In this document: positions 48,427 through 60,026 of the stretch, piece after piece
How the letters are laid out: every line of letters begins with the position of its first letter
How positions within the stretch are numbered: position 1 is the first letter of the stretch
NCBI RefSeq assembly: GCF_001659605.2
Contig: NC_035170.2
Location: 13,000,502 to 13,064,501, forward strand
Direction: 5' to 3'
DNA from: Manihot esculenta
Lineage: Eukaryota > Streptophyta > Magnoliopsida > Malpighiales > Euphorbiaceae
DNA: 64,000 nucleotides
The notes under the pieces: generated by a model
Told to the model about the DNA's origin: nothing
What the model saw: only the letters and a program-made list of their open reading frames with translations
Databases searched by the model: none
Position numbers and translations under genes: made by a program

Positions 48427-48885
48427 CTAACATGCAAAACGTAAAACTTCCACCTTGTTCTTGACTTTCATAACCTTCTGCTGCGCTACTCTGATCTTTC
48501 TATTCTTCTTCCTTCTTAGTTCTCTTCTACCTTCCTTCTTTCTACTTTTACTCTTATTCTTCTTTTTACCTCTTGTGGCTGCTGTGCTCAGAGTGGAGGG
48601 ATCAACTTCTCCTGTGCTTGAGGTTTTGGACTCCTCGGTCCAAGCATCATCTACTAACTTTTCCTTCCTTTCTTCATCTATACTTACTTGCAGACCTACA
48701 TCCCTCCTCTGTACCATTTCTTCCCTGTTAACCTCATCTCTTGCTATCTCCTCTCTGCTTGCTCTTGCCTCTGGCAAATCTGGGGAAAAGGTATCCATAC
48801 CGTCCCATTCAGATGGATCTGACTCCACCGATTGACCATCACCTTGCATCTCAGCTCTTTCTGAAACACGTAGGCCCACATGCAA
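48427..48885 (-). CDS. Gag remnant of the young element (152 aa)
   Basis: An open frame with an acidic N-terminal part and a Lys/Arg-rich C-terminal part (GKKKNKSKSRKKEGRRELRR). It corresponds to the middle of Gag in the element at 12309-19092 (there SLSAAPTRSKKWGKTKKGG). The zinc knuckle and everything downstream are deleted. An acceptor-like TTTCAG precedes ELRAEMQ near 48863 on the minus strand, so its natural start may lie in an upstream exon. It may be translated but cannot act as a full Gag. Confidence 0.6.
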   Translation of the reverse strand: MHVGLRVSERAEMQGDGQSVESDPSEWDGMDTFSPDLPEARASREEIARDEVNREEMVQRRDVGLQVSIDEERKEKLVDDAWTEESKTSSTGEVDPSTLSTAATRGKKKNKSKSRKKEGRRELRRKKNRKIRVAQQKVMKVKNKVEVLRFAC

Positions 48886-49252
48886 TCAAACATAGCATCA
48901 CGTAATCTCTTCTATAAACATATGTATTATGAATGCATCTGTCACCAATAATCCTCAACCTAGCATACATGCCATGACCAACTGTGCCAAAAGCCATTTC
49001 TGGTCTCTCAACTCATCTCATATCATAACATAGCATATTGAGGAATCAGGGATCAGTTAACATTCATAATACATCTAAAATGCACATGCATCAAACATGG
49101 CATTACACATCAACAAGCAGGACAGGACTCCTTATCCTAGCCTAGTGGACATGATCTTTCTCTTCATCTTTCTTATTGTGCTTGCCTTACTAAAACAACC
49201 TCTTTCCGATGTGAGAGACCTTGCTCAACACACCGTACTTATGAGGCCCTCT

Positions 49253-49264
49253 GCTCTGATACCA
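49253..49264 (-). other. Primer-binding site (tRNA-iMet type) of the young element
   Basis: TGGTATCAGAGC on the minus strand, two bases inside the 5' LTR. It is intact, in keeping with recent reverse transcription. Confidence 0.9.
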
Positions 49265-49266
49265 AC

Positions 49267-51697
49267 TGTAACAGCCCGGAAACCGGTACCCTTCTGTAAC
49301 GGCTCCAAACTGTTCGGCACTAGGATCCAGATCGGCTTAAGGCCGCCGGGACCCGTAGTAAGCCTGACATTCCTTCTCTACTTCTGGTCTAATCCTATAC
49401 ATGATCAATCTTTTCATAAAACTTTATACTTTTAAACACCCCAGGCTTACCCCGAGGGACTGTAACTGAAACTTTTCTTTCCTTTTTTTCCAAGCCTAAC
49501 TCCTGCATGCTCATACTTATTAGGCTTGGCCATAAAACACATCTGTAAAACATTTCATGCGTCATGAAAACATTTCTCTTTAAACTCATTGATCATGTAC
49601 CATTCCAGGATTAGCCAACCATAGGCAAACCATACCTCTATACATTAGGCAAAACACATTCTAACCATATCTCTTTAACTTTTCTTAACTTTACTTTATC
49701 TCTTTACAACATTCTTTTTCTATACATTCATATAGCTCATGTCCATACATCATTATGTCCACAACTCTACTATACATGCATACATAACATAGCATATCAT
49801 CACTTGAACTTTACATCATCTTGCTAACCATATACAACTTGACATAACATAAAACTTCTCTAAACATATACATGTTTACACCTCAATCCATACTATGACA
49901 TAACTTCTCATGATTCTGCTCTTTAGCCTTCTTCTCTTAGCTTACTCTGATCATACTCTGGCCCTGCAATACTGGGATAAGGGAGAGGGATGAGCTTCTA
50001 AAGCCCAGTGAGGGGAATCCATAAAACAGTTCATTAAAACACATGCTCTCATGCTATGCAACATAACACAAACATTTCACATCAAGGAAGAAGTTGTCAC
50101 CTATAGCCCTCCACATAACTGACTCATGCATCACTTGACTTTTCTCCTGAAAACGTTTTGTCAGGGCGATTAGGCCTCCTGACTGGTTCCTGAAATCATT
50201 TTATCTTTCCTTTTCCTATAAACGTTTTGTCAGGGCGATTAGGCCTCCTGACTGCATTCAGAAAAGAACAGGGGCGATTAGGCCTCCCTGCCCGCATGCG
50301 TATCATGTTTGACTCTTTACTTAACTCATATCATGTCGTAGCATACCATATTGAGGGCTACAGGATCACTCAACATTCATCCACATACTCATCAAATTAT
50401 GCAACACATCTTCGTGAGTTCTAATGCAAGCAACCTAACATATCATGGCATTCATGATGCGTGTCTCATGCTCATACTATTATTCTCTTTAAACACTATT
50501 TAAAACATGCATAGGTAGTCCCACTCACCTGAAGCCTTTGCTCTACTAACTTGGGCCAACTCTGTATTGGGCTAAACACCTCTTCTCTGATCAAATCCTA
50601 CATCCAAAGGACTCGCATGAGGTGCCAAACATCTCTAGCATAACTCTAATACATCTTCCCAAAACCCCTCTAAAGCCTCATACACATGCATGGAAAAATC
50701 ATGCAAAGGAAGGCAAAACAGAGCACCTTCGGCGGCACTTTCGGCGGCCGAAAGTCTCCTCCAGAGACGAAACTCGGGTAGGTTCGGCGGCACCTTCGGC
50801 GGCCGAATGTGCATGACAGATCCGAAAGTCCAACTTCCGGAAGCAGCCTTCGGCAGCCGAAGCCACCTCCTCAAGGCCTTCGGCGGCCGAAACTCACTTC
50901 GGCGGCCGAACCTGAGTTCTTCCAGAACCCAGTTCATGCACAAACACATCTCCTCAAACCCATCCTAACTCACTTCACTTGCATATAACCTCTAAACATA
51001 CCTAAAGGGTCCTAAAACACCCTTCAACTCTAACAACATCAACACATAAACATATAGTGCACAAAGGGTCCATGAAACCCTCCCATGCACACCCATGCAT
51101 ATCTAACACTTCCAACCCATAAAACCCTTCAAACTTTCCATAAAACATGCTTAAAATACCATAAAACATAGAGATCAACCCTTACCTCTTGAGTTGGTGT
51201 GACCTCAACGTCAAAACGTGGAGAAAACACTTCCAAAAGCTTCAAACTCCAAAACTTACTCCTTTTGCTCAAAACCTTCAAAACCAAGGCAAAAGCTTAC
51301 TAAAACTTTGAAAAAACTTGGAAAGACTAAAAAATCATGCCAAGGAGGACATGAGCTCACCTTGGGTGGGAAGAGGAAGAAAACTTGCCTCTTCCACCGC
51401 CCTAAGTGGCTTTTATAGAGGAGCTGGTCAACCACGTTCGGCGGCCAAACATGCAGGCGAAACCATGCAACGTTCGGCGGCCAAACTTTTCTTTCGGAAG
51501 CCGAACCTCTAGCACTTTCGGCGGCCGAATGTCACCTTCGGCGGCCGAACCTGTGCTTTTGCCTCTTTAGCCTTTTCTTCAAAACGCAAAATCCTTTTTA
51601 CTTACAACCTTTACTTAAACCCTTACTGGCAACTCCGACATCCCGAATTTCCACCGGACGGTGAGAATTCCGATGCCTGAACGAGCCGGGTATTACA
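49267..51697 (-). repeat. 5' LTR of the young Tekay-like element
   Basis: 2431 bp, offset by exactly 3351 bp from the left LTR across all compared landmarks. It carries the same TATA box (near 51410), tandem repeat (50155 and 50223) and TTCGGCGGCCGAA clusters (about 50728-50911 and 51434-51551). Confidence 0.92.
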
Positions 51698-51702
51698 CGA
51701 AC

Positions 51703-52046
51703 AATTGCATCCAACTGATGAATGAGAATATGAGAGGTTGATAAAGAGGGAACATTTGGTTGATAAAGAGGGAACATTTGAAAAACTTTATTAAGAAAGA
51801 TAGGGGGTCTAGTAGTAAGTCAGAGGAAAGAAAAAAACCGGTAAGGGGGAAGAGTGCCCGATCAATAACTGATGGGTCTAGTGGGACCATCAAACATGAA
51901 TCTCGCTCAAGGCAAATCAGAAGAGGACAAAGGATGGAAAACAAAAGGAAGTTAAGGTCATGTAGGTAGAATAACACATTTCGGGAACAATAAGCTTTTT
52001 GCCTAGTGATGGAGAATGTACTGGTGGATAATAAGAGTAAAGTCAA
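51703..52046 (+). pseudogene. Tat-like gag/protease tandem unit 1, right part
   Basis: It continues the unit cut at 45910: aattgcatccaactgatgaatg encodes the CIQLMNE block, then KREHLKNFIKKD, a Lys/Arg/Ser-rich linker and the start of the protease region (PSDGECTG-like). Joined across the insertion, unit 1 is about 0.88 kb. Confidence 0.75.
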
Positions 52047-52950
52047 TAGAGGAAAACCAGTTACCTGGAGACAATAAAGCAAAGGAGAGATGAAACCCTT
52101 AAGGAGTATATAGCACGATTCAACGCTGAGGCCCTGCAAATTCTTGATCTAAGGCCATGGAAGCCATGTAGGGGTAACATCAACCGAGTTTTTTTAAATC
52201 TTTTGAATAGGAACTCGCTGAGCATATTAGCACAACTGATGTAGAGGGCTAAAAAGTTTTGCTAAGGAGATCCGTGAAAGAGACAGCTTTCATGGTCGTC
52301 TAGATGACTGAAGAAGAAAGTATCCAAGATAGGAGACCTGTCAAAAGGCTTAAGAGCCTTGAATAAATAAATACACCACCCATTGAGAGAACCAAGATCA
52401 CCTACCTAGACCTTCAACCTTCAGAGAAACCACCCCACTAAATTCCTTTCGAGCTGAGATCCTGATGGCAGGACATGATAAAAACTTCTTGCTATGGACC
52501 CAACTTGTTAAGTCTGACCCAAACAAATACTGCCAGTACCACCAACTCACCTATAGTCATGACATGAACAATTGCTTCCAATTGATGAATAATGAGAATG
52601 AGAGGTTGATAAAGAGGGGACATTTGAAAAACTTTATTAAGAAAGATAAGGGGTCTAGCAGTAGGCCAGAGGAAAGAAAAGAACCTATAAGGAAGAGGAG
52701 TGCTTGACCAATAAATGCATCTAGCGAGACCATCAAACATGATGCTATCGCTCAGGGCAAAATCAAAAGAGAAGGAGGGATGGAAAATAAAGGAAAGTCA
52801 AGGTCATGCAGGCAGTAGAACACATTCCAAGAATAATAAGCTTTTCTCCTAGTGATGGAAAGGGTGGAAGTGCCACATGATGACGCATTGGTAATAGAAA
52901 CCATTAGCCATTATTCACAATTTTCAAGTATAGAATGTATATGATGACAG
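52047..52950 (+). pseudogene. Tat-like gag/protease tandem unit 2 (uninterrupted)
   Basis: The only unit without an insertion, 904 bp, from agaggaaaaccagttacctg to the protease start (HDDALVIETISH). The gag knuckle-like block reads DPNKYCQYHQLTYSHDMNN followed by CFQLMNNENERLIKRGHLKN in one open frame (52465-52707). Other parts have stops and shifts. Confidence 0.8.
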
Positions 52951-53049
52951 AGGAAAACCAGTAGTCAATGAAGCAAAAGAGAGACAAAACTTTCATGGAG
53001 TAAGTAGTACGATTCAACTTAGCCCTTGATCTAAAGCTGTAGGAGCCAT
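52951..53049 (+). pseudogene. Tat-like gag/protease tandem unit 3, left part
   Basis: Unit 3 starts gaggaaaaccagtagtcaat and is cut after about 100 bp by the Athila-like element at 53050. The last five bases (gccat, 53045-53049) are its target site. The unit continues at 59232. Confidence 0.75.
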
Positions 53050-54548
53050 TGATAAGCGGTTGTCGAAGCCGTCAAAAATAAACCTATTAAACAATCAACA
53101 ATAAACTTGTAGATAGTGGCAATAGGGTCGAACCACAGGGAATTGACACCAATGATTTTCCTAATAATGACTAGGTCAAGTAAATAACAAGTAATTAAAA
53201 GAGGGGGGGTTTTGAGTTGATGGATTAACACTAAATAACAAAGGAAAGCAATAATTTAAAGATGAGTAAATCAATAAGAGAAAAGCTTCTAGTTGAAGTA
53301 TGGATTTGTTTCAGATTGCTTAGAATTAAACATTGATTATTTAGGACTCCTATTTTATTTCAATAAATTGGTTTTTGTTATGGAAGATGCTTCTCACAAC
53401 CAAATTCCTCCTTAGTTCTAGTTTGATTAGGAAACGTTCGCTAATCAAACACTAATCAACAAGTTGCCAAGGAACGTCCTTGGGGCATTGTAGCATCGAA
53501 CAACTGCTGACTGCATTAAGACTTAGAGAAACCCAATTCTATCCTTGCCAACCGCGTGGTCAAGTTTAGATTATGCAATTTGATTAAATGTGTATTTGAA
53601 CAACCTAAGCAATTACGGACCTAAATCATTCAAACAATATTACTTAAGCAATTTAAAAGCAATGGGCCCTTATTGATTCTAAAAGCAAAGTAATAATTAT
53701 GGAAAGCTTAAATTGCATAAATATTGAAAGTAAATAAGAGTTTAACAATGGAGATTTAAATCTCCCAATTCATCACAAAATCTGAAATTCACCAACTTCA
53801 ACTAGAAAAGAAGGAAATTAGCCACTCATGGTGGACAAAATACACAAAAGATGAAAAGAAAGGAAAGAAAGAAGCTGCAGAATTTCTGGCGAGGGGAGAA
53901 GATGCTGAGTAGCTGATCAGAAGATGCCCTTTGCTGGTTTGGAGGCTGCCCTTTTATAGCTGAAGAATTCCATCCTTCTAGGGTTTTGAAATCCCTTTTT
54001 AATTTGGCTTGTGATTCCTCTTTTGATGTTGAATTTAATTGCAACTGGAATTCCTTAGGTGAGAAACTCTTTCGTGGCTCTTGGAATTGTGTTGGTAGTG
54101 ATTGAGTTGGATTTAGACTTCTGAAAATTCGAAATTTGGTTCCCTGCTGTTTTCCCGCCTCTGCTGTCAATTTCTGCTGTCAAGGTGATTTGGGCAGTTT
54201 CTGTGAGTGATTTGGGCAAATCACTTGCCCAATCTGCCCCAATCGCTCTCTGGGATTCAGTCCAGTTTCTGTCTCTCTGTCTCTGCGAGTGATTTGACCA
54301 GTTTCTACGAGTGATTTGGGCAAATCACTTGCCCATATCACTTCTGCCTGTTGCCTCCAGGTTTCTGCTTCAGCATTTGGGCAAATCACTGACCCAATCA
54401 CTTTTCTGTCATTTTCTGCACTTTTTCTCCATTTTTCCAATTTCTTCCTTTTCTGTAAAAACAAGGTAAAAACCATAAATTAAGCTAAATAATGTGTAAA
54501 TAAACAATAATAAAGATAATAAAAATGTGGCTAAATTATGCTTGATCA
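53050..54548 (-). repeat. 3' LTR of the Athila-like element
   Basis: 1499 bp, TGATAAGCGGTTGTCG to GCTTGATCA on plus. The minus-strand TATA box CTATAAAAG is at 53951-53959. The end nearest the interior is filled with copies of GTGATTTGGGCAAATCAC (54207-54224, 54311-54328) and fragments of it. The neighbouring aaatacccccatacc is the complement of a G-rich plus-strand priming tract. Confidence 0.92.
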
Positions 54549-55797
54549 AATACCCCCATACCTAGCTTTTTGCTTGTCCTCAAGCAACAAATAACTTAGT
54601 CAATCAAGCTCCTTTTTCTTTTGAGCCTAAGTACCACTTAATCAGCCCCCCTAGACTCCTAAATTGAAGTATCACAGTATAGAATACATGCACCAAAGTT
54701 GTTCTTCTCTTTTCCTTGTTTCCCCTTACCTATCATGGTCAAAGAAAAGGTTTTTGATTCATTCATGCTTATTCTCTTTGTATAAGCTCAATGCAACCTC
54801 TAAGAGTGACTTGCCTTTCTTTGAGCATTTTATTTTATTTTATTCAGCAGCACTTTTTTTATTCTTGCCTGAAAAAGTCACTAACCTTTTTACGCGAAGG
54901 TGCATATTGGTGATACCCACCCCCGGTTACTCAGTTAGTCACTTGTTCAAGTGGCTACTAGCTCTGTTCATAGCTTATTTGGCCATAGGAACAGGTTTTA
55001 TGATTTGTGCTTTGTGCTGGTTTTTCTTTTTCTTTTCTTTTCATGACAGTTTGGGCAAATCACCTCATAGGGAGTTACACTAACTTTTTATTTGCATGTA
55101 TTTATATTTTTATTTCCCTTGTCCAATGCAAATTTAGAGATTCAATTCAAGAAAAGAACTTCCAAAGTGAAGGTAGCACACTATAATTGATTCAATTGAG
55201 GCTTAAAGGGGTGAAAAATCAATGGGGTCATGAGATAGGAAGCTTTTTTTTTACCTTGTTATCTATGCTGAGTAGAGCAAAAGCTAAGTCAAAATTCTCT
55301 GTGTGTGTGTGTAAAAAGTGAAAAATGTGTGAAAAAAATTTTGGTGTGTGTTTATGGGGCAAAAAGATGCAAAAAGAAACAAAAAGAAAGCAAAAAGATA
55401 ATGTAAACGAAAAAAATATAACCTAAACCTAACAGTAAATACCCCCACACCTATCCCAAACATTGTCTTCAATGTTTAAACATAAATATGAAAAAATTAA
55501 TAAGGAGAAGGAAAGGGACTGCCTGGGATGTGGGTGATTTGAGCAGGTGATTTGGGCAAATCACCCGGCCAAATCACTGGCTGTCATGGTCTGTGGGCAG
55601 AAAGTGTTGAACCAGCAGCTGCAACATGCTTTCCATGTGTTGCATCCTGTCTTGAGCCTCCACCGAATGGTCTTGAGGTGCCTTTTATGTCCTCCAAGGT
55701 CCACCCAATTGCTTTCTTGTGCTTCCTCAACACATCAAGGAGCTTTTCCTCTTCTTCTTGGCTGAGCTGGTTAGAAATAATTATTGGAAGTGTATTT
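54549..55797 (-). other. Non-coding 3' interior of the Athila-like element
   Basis: Sequence between the protease stop and the 3' LTR, where pol would be in a full element. It has no conserved frame on the minus strand. One further copy of GTGATTTGGGCAAATCAC lies at 55547-55564. The plus-strand frames here show no domain. Confidence 0.6.
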
Positions 55798-57612
55798 TCA
55801 GCCCCTAAAAAGGCATATTTTGAGATGGCTGGGCAAGGGTTTCAGATCTGGTGTATCTGCTGCCTGTTCTGATTTCTGCTGTTTGCTGTCTGATTTGGGC
55901 TGTGATTTGGGCAGATTATCTGGTGATCTGGGCAAATCACTCTTTGTTGTGCCTGTCTGCCCCAGTGATTTGGGCAGATCGTTTGGTGATTTGGGCAAAT
56001 CACCCGCCACCAGCTGTGAACAGTACTCCATCTGGTCTGTATCAGTGTTGCTGTCCACTTCTTCCCTCCTGCAAAGACCTTCATAAAGTAAGTTTTCTTG
56101 ATCATAATAAAAAATTTCTTGACTTAAATTATCAATAACATCAAGGCCATAAACATGAGAAACATCATTGGGAAATTTCATGGCATCATAAACATTAAAT
56201 TTGATAATTTCCCCTTCAAACTCCATGGTTAGTGTGCCATCATGCACATCAATTTTTGTTCTGGCTGTGCTCAAGAATGGTCTCCCAAGTAGGATGTCAG
56301 AGGTGATTTTGCCCTTATCTTCCTCCATGTCAATCACATAAAAATCTGCTGGGAAGACTAGTTGGTCAACTTGTACCAACACATCTTCTAGCACTCCCTT
56401 TGGATGGACGACGGATCGGTCAGCCAATTGGATCACAATGCTGGTGCCCTTGAGTGTACCTGCATTCAACAAGTTAAAAATGGAAAGGGGCATGACATTG
56501 ATTGAAGCCCCAAGGTCACACATGGCCTTCTTTATTCCCACATTGCCTATTTTGCATGAAACCGTTAACATTCCTCTATCCTTGCATTTGGTGGGAAGTT
56601 TCCTTTGAATGACAGCTGAGACACACTCCCCCACACTTACCTTTTCATGTTCAGCAAGTTTCCTCCTATTGGTGCATAGCTCTTTGAGAAATTTAGCATA
56701 CCTTGGTATTTGTTTGATAGCATCAAGTAGAGGTATATTGATTTCCACCTTGCGGAGTGTCTCAAGTATCTCTTTCTCCTCTTTTTCTTTTTGAGATCTT
56801 GCAAATCTTTTGGGAAAAGTGTAAGGTACCTTGAATTTTTCTGTTGGTTGCTGTATTTTCTGCTTTTGGCTGGACTCTGCCTGATCTGTTGATTTGGGCA
56901 GATCGATCTCTGCCTTCTCTGGTGATTTGGGCAGATCACTGCTGGGCAGGTCAGTCTGCCTAGCGATTGGGTCAGTGATTTGGGCAAATCGATTACCTTG
57001 ATCACTTTCTGGCAGATTTTTTTCAATGGCCTGTTTTTGCAATTTTTCAGCCCTATTATCTTGCAGCTCTTTTCCACTCCTCAATGTGATGGCACTAACA
57101 TTTTATCTTGGATTTATCTCAGTTTGGGAAGGTAGCTTCCCTTGAGACTCATATTTGCTCATTGAAGAGGCCATTTGACTCACTTGTTTCTCAAGACTTT
57201 GCACAGTATTTGCTAAATTCTGCACAATCTCTTCAAGAGGTGCTTTGGAGTTTTGAGGTGCAGCTTGAGCTTGATTCCTTTGCTGGTAGCTTGGATATTG
57301 ATTTCCCCTTGCATAGCTGAAATTTGGATGGTTCCTCCAACCTGGATTATATTGCAGATCTCTTTGGTAGTTATGGTAGTGGTCTGTCCTTGTATAACCA
57401 TAGCTCAGATTGTCTCCACAACCTGTATTGTATGTGTCAAGGTAGGGATTATGTCTTGGCTGTCCATAGAATCCTTCAAATGCATGTGCTTGTTGAAGTT
57501 GTTGGGCTTGACCTATACCATAATTTCTCACCATAGAGGTTAGTTCAGAAATTTGAGAAGAGAGAAAAGACATACTTACCGTAACCATGCTTGTAAGGTC
57601 TTGGCAGTGCAT
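55798..57612 (-). pseudogene. Athila-like gag (N-truncated) and protease with one internal stop
   Basis: One minus-strand frame from 57612 to 55798 is interrupted only by TAA at 57103-57105, between INPR and NVSAITLRSGKEL, the natural gag-protease link. The 170-aa gag part has an Asn/Tyr/Gln-rich segment (YSYTR/PGWRNHPNFSYARG type, near 85-105) and a coiled-coil-like end (LEEIVQNLANTVQSLEKQV). Its N-terminal capsid domain is missing. In the 428-aa second part the aspartic protease motif is CDLGASINVMP (near 186-196) with ILLGRPFLSTARTKID further on. Repeated DLPKS/DLPKSP motifs near 43-75 and 360-400 are encoded by copies of the 18-bp palindrome also found in the LTRs. Without RT it cannot be autonomous. 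Confidence 0.85.
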
Positions 57613-57690
57613 TCAATTTCTGGATCGTAAAGAAGAGCTTCTTTACGATCAGCCCTGGTCATAAAAGGAAAATACGTTAGTTATATCAAA

Positions 57691-57708
57691 TCCCCGGCGA
57701 CGGCGCCA
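57691..57708 (-). other. Primer-binding site (tRNA-Asp type)
   Basis: On the minus strand TGGCGCCGTCGCCGGGGA lies five bases inside the 5' LTR. It is the complement of a plant tRNA-Asp 3' end, the usual primer of Athila-like elements. Confidence 0.85.
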
Positions 57709-57713
57709 ATTTT

Positions 57714-59226
57714 TGATAAGCGGTTGTCGAAGCCGTCAAAAATAAACCTATTAAACAATCAACAATAAACTTGTAGATAGTGGCAATAGGGTCGAACCAC
57801 AGGGAATTGACACCAATGATTTTCCTAATAATGACTAGGTCAAGTAAATAACAAGTAATTAAAAGAGGGGGGTTTTGAGTTGATGGATTAACACTAAATA
57901 ACAAAAGAAAGCAATAATTTAAAGATGAGTAAATCAATAAGAGAAAAGCTTCTAGTTGAAGTATGGATTTGTATCAGATTGCTTAGAATTGATAATTGAT
58001 TATTTAGGACTCCTATTTTATTTCAATAAATTGGTTTTGGTTATGGAAGACGCTTCTCACAACCAAATTCCTCCTTAGTTCTAGTTTGATTAGAAAACGT
58101 TCGCTAATCAAACACTAATCAACAAGTTGCCAAGGAACGTCCTTGGGGCATTGTAGCATCGAACAACTGCTGACTGTATTAAGACTTAGAGAAACCCAAT
58201 TCTATCCTTGCCAACCGTGTGGTCAAGTTTAGATTATGCAATTTGATTAAATGTGTATTTGAACAACCTAAGCAATTACGGACCTAAATCATTCAAACAA
58301 TATTACTTAAGCAATTTAAAAGCAATGGGCCCTTATTGATTCTAAAAGCAAAGTAATAATTATGGAAAGCTCAAATTGCATAAATATTGAAAGTAAATAA
58401 GAGTTTAACAATGGAGATTTAAATTTCCCAATTCATCATAAAATCTGAAATTCACCAACTTCAACTAGAAAAGAAGGAAATTAGCCACTCATGGTGGACA
58501 AAATACACAAAAGATGAAAAGAAAGGAAAGAAAGAAGCTGCAGAATTTCTGGCGAGGGGAGAAGATGCTGAGTAGCTGATCAGAAGATGCCCTTTGCTGG
58601 TTTGGAGGCTGCCCTTTTATAGCTGAAGAATTCCATCCTTCTAGGGTTTTGAAATCCCTTTTTAATTTGGCTTGTGATTCCTCTTTTGATGTTGAATTTA
58701 ATTGCAACTGGAATTCCTTAGGTGAGAAACTCTTTCGTGGCTCTTGGAATTGTGTTGGTAGTGATTGAGTTGGATTTAGACTTCTGAAAATTCAAAATTT
58801 GGTTCCCTACTGTTTTCCCGCCTCTGCTGTCAATTTCTGCTGTCAAGGTGATTTGGGCAGTTTCTGCGAGTGATTTGGGCAAATCACTTGCCCAATCTGC
58901 CCCAATCGCTCTCTGGGATTCAGTCCAGTTTCTGTCTCTCTGTCTCTGCGAGTGATTTAACCAATTTCTATGAGTGATTTGGGCAAATCACTTGCCCATA
59001 TCACTTCTGTCTGTTGCCTTCAGGTTTCTGCTTCAGCTTGATTTGGGCAGTGATTTGGGCAAATCACTGACCCAATCACTTTTCTGTCATTTTCTGCACT
59101 TTTTCTCCATTTTTCCAATTTCTTCCTTTTCTGTAAAAACAAGGTAAAAACCATAAATTAAGCTAAATAATGTGTAAATAAACAATAATAAAGATCATAA
59201 AAATGTGGCTAAATTATGCTTGATCA
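57714..59226 (-). repeat. 5' LTR of the Athila-like element
   Basis: 1513 bp with the same ends as 53050-54548. Minus-strand TATA box at 58614-58622. It has three full copies of GTGATTTGGGCAAATCAC (58870-58887, 58974-58991, 59050-59067), against two in the 3' LTR. Confidence 0.92.
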
Positions 59227-59231
59227 GCCAT

Positions 59232-60026
59232 GCAGGAGGGGACAACATCAGCCATGTTTTTTTGGATCTTTTGAGTAGGAACCTACTGAGTGCATTAGCA
59301 GAATTGATGCAGAGGGCCAAAAAGTTTTGCTAAGGAGATCCGAGAAAGAGACAACTCCTGTAGTTGTCCAGATGACCGAAGAGATTATCCAAGACAGAAG
59401 ACCTGTTAAAAGGCCTAAAAGCTCTCAATAAATACACCACCCATCAAGAGAACTAGACGACCGACCTAGAAAAAACCTTTAAAGAAACCACCCCACTAAC
59501 TGCCTTTCGAGCCAAGTTCCTAATGACAATACATGATAAAAACTTCTTGCCATGGCCTCAACTCATCAAGTCTGACCCAAAACACAGAGATCTGGACAAA
59601 TATTACCGGTACTGCCTCACTGCATGGTCATGACACAAACAACTTCTTCTAATTGATTAATGAGAATGAGAGGGAGATAAAGAGGGGACATTTGAAAAAC
59701 TTTATTAAGAAAGATAGGGGTCTAGTAGTAGGTCAAAGGAAAGAAAAGAAGTGACAAGGGAGAGGAGTGCCAGACTAATAAATGATCATCAAACATGATA
59801 GTGCAATCGCATAGGGCAAATCACAATCACTTAAGGCAAAACAAAAGAGAAGGAAGGATGAAAAACAAAAGGAAGTGAAGGCCACACATGTAGTAGAACA
59901 CATTCCAGGACCAATTAGCTTTTTTGCCTAGTGATAGAGAAGCGGTGGAAATGCCATATGATGACACAACATTATTCACAACTTCCAAGTATAAAATGTA
60001 CTAGTGGATGATGGGAGCAAAGTCAG
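59232..60026 (+). pseudogene. Tat-like gag/protease tandem unit 3, right part
   Basis: It continues unit 3 after the insertion (gcaggaggggacaacatcag). The gag knuckle region and KRGHLKNFIKKD are recognisable but frame-shifted. It ends with the protease start and aaatgtactagtggatgatg before unit 4 begins. Total unit length without the insertion is about 0.89 kb. Confidence 0.72.

Larger units (their letters stand above)
45911..51702 (-). mobile_element. Young non-autonomous Tekay-like element with identical-looking LTRs and perfect TSD
   Basis: The element is 45916-51697 with cgaac at 45911-45915 and 51698-51702. The two LTRs are equal in length (2431 bp), and I found no difference in the stretches compared, which implies very recent insertion. 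The internal region is only 920 bp (48347-49266) and has a tRNA-iMet primer site and a short gag remnant but no protease, RT or integrase. Movement must have relied on enzymes of an intact relative. The LTR ends (TGTAACAGCCCGG, GGGTATTACA) and TTCGGCGGCCGAA clusters place it in a sister subfamily of the other Tekay-like elements here. Confidence 0.95.
53045..59231 (-). mobile_element. Athila-like non-autonomous retrotransposon (gag-protease only) with perfect TSD
   Basis: The element is 53050-59226, flanked by gccat at 53045-53049 and 59227-59231. The LTRs are 53050-54548 and 57714-59226. The minus-strand interior holds a tRNA-Asp-type primer site, a truncated gag and a protease region, then about 1.25 kb without coding, and the 3' LTR. 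RT, RNase H and integrase are absent. LTRs are very similar with small indels (for example near 54377/59040), so the insertion is young but not the newest in the window. Confidence 0.92.

Noticed and set aside
47284..50949. Paired identical open frames about 3351 bp apart
   Set aside because: They look like a duplicated small-gene family but are simply the two LTRs of one young retrotransposon; Ala/Arg/Pro-rich peptides come from the TTCGGCGGCCGAA repeats.
53826..54476. Minus-strand open frames in the Athila-like LTR
   Set aside because: Similar frames recur in the other LTR and include the palindrome repeats; no domain. Treated as LTR sequence.
55284..55472. Short hydrophobic frame near a (GT)n run in the Athila-like element
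   Set aside because: Low-complexity translation of gtgtgtgt and aaaaag repeats; no family resemblance.
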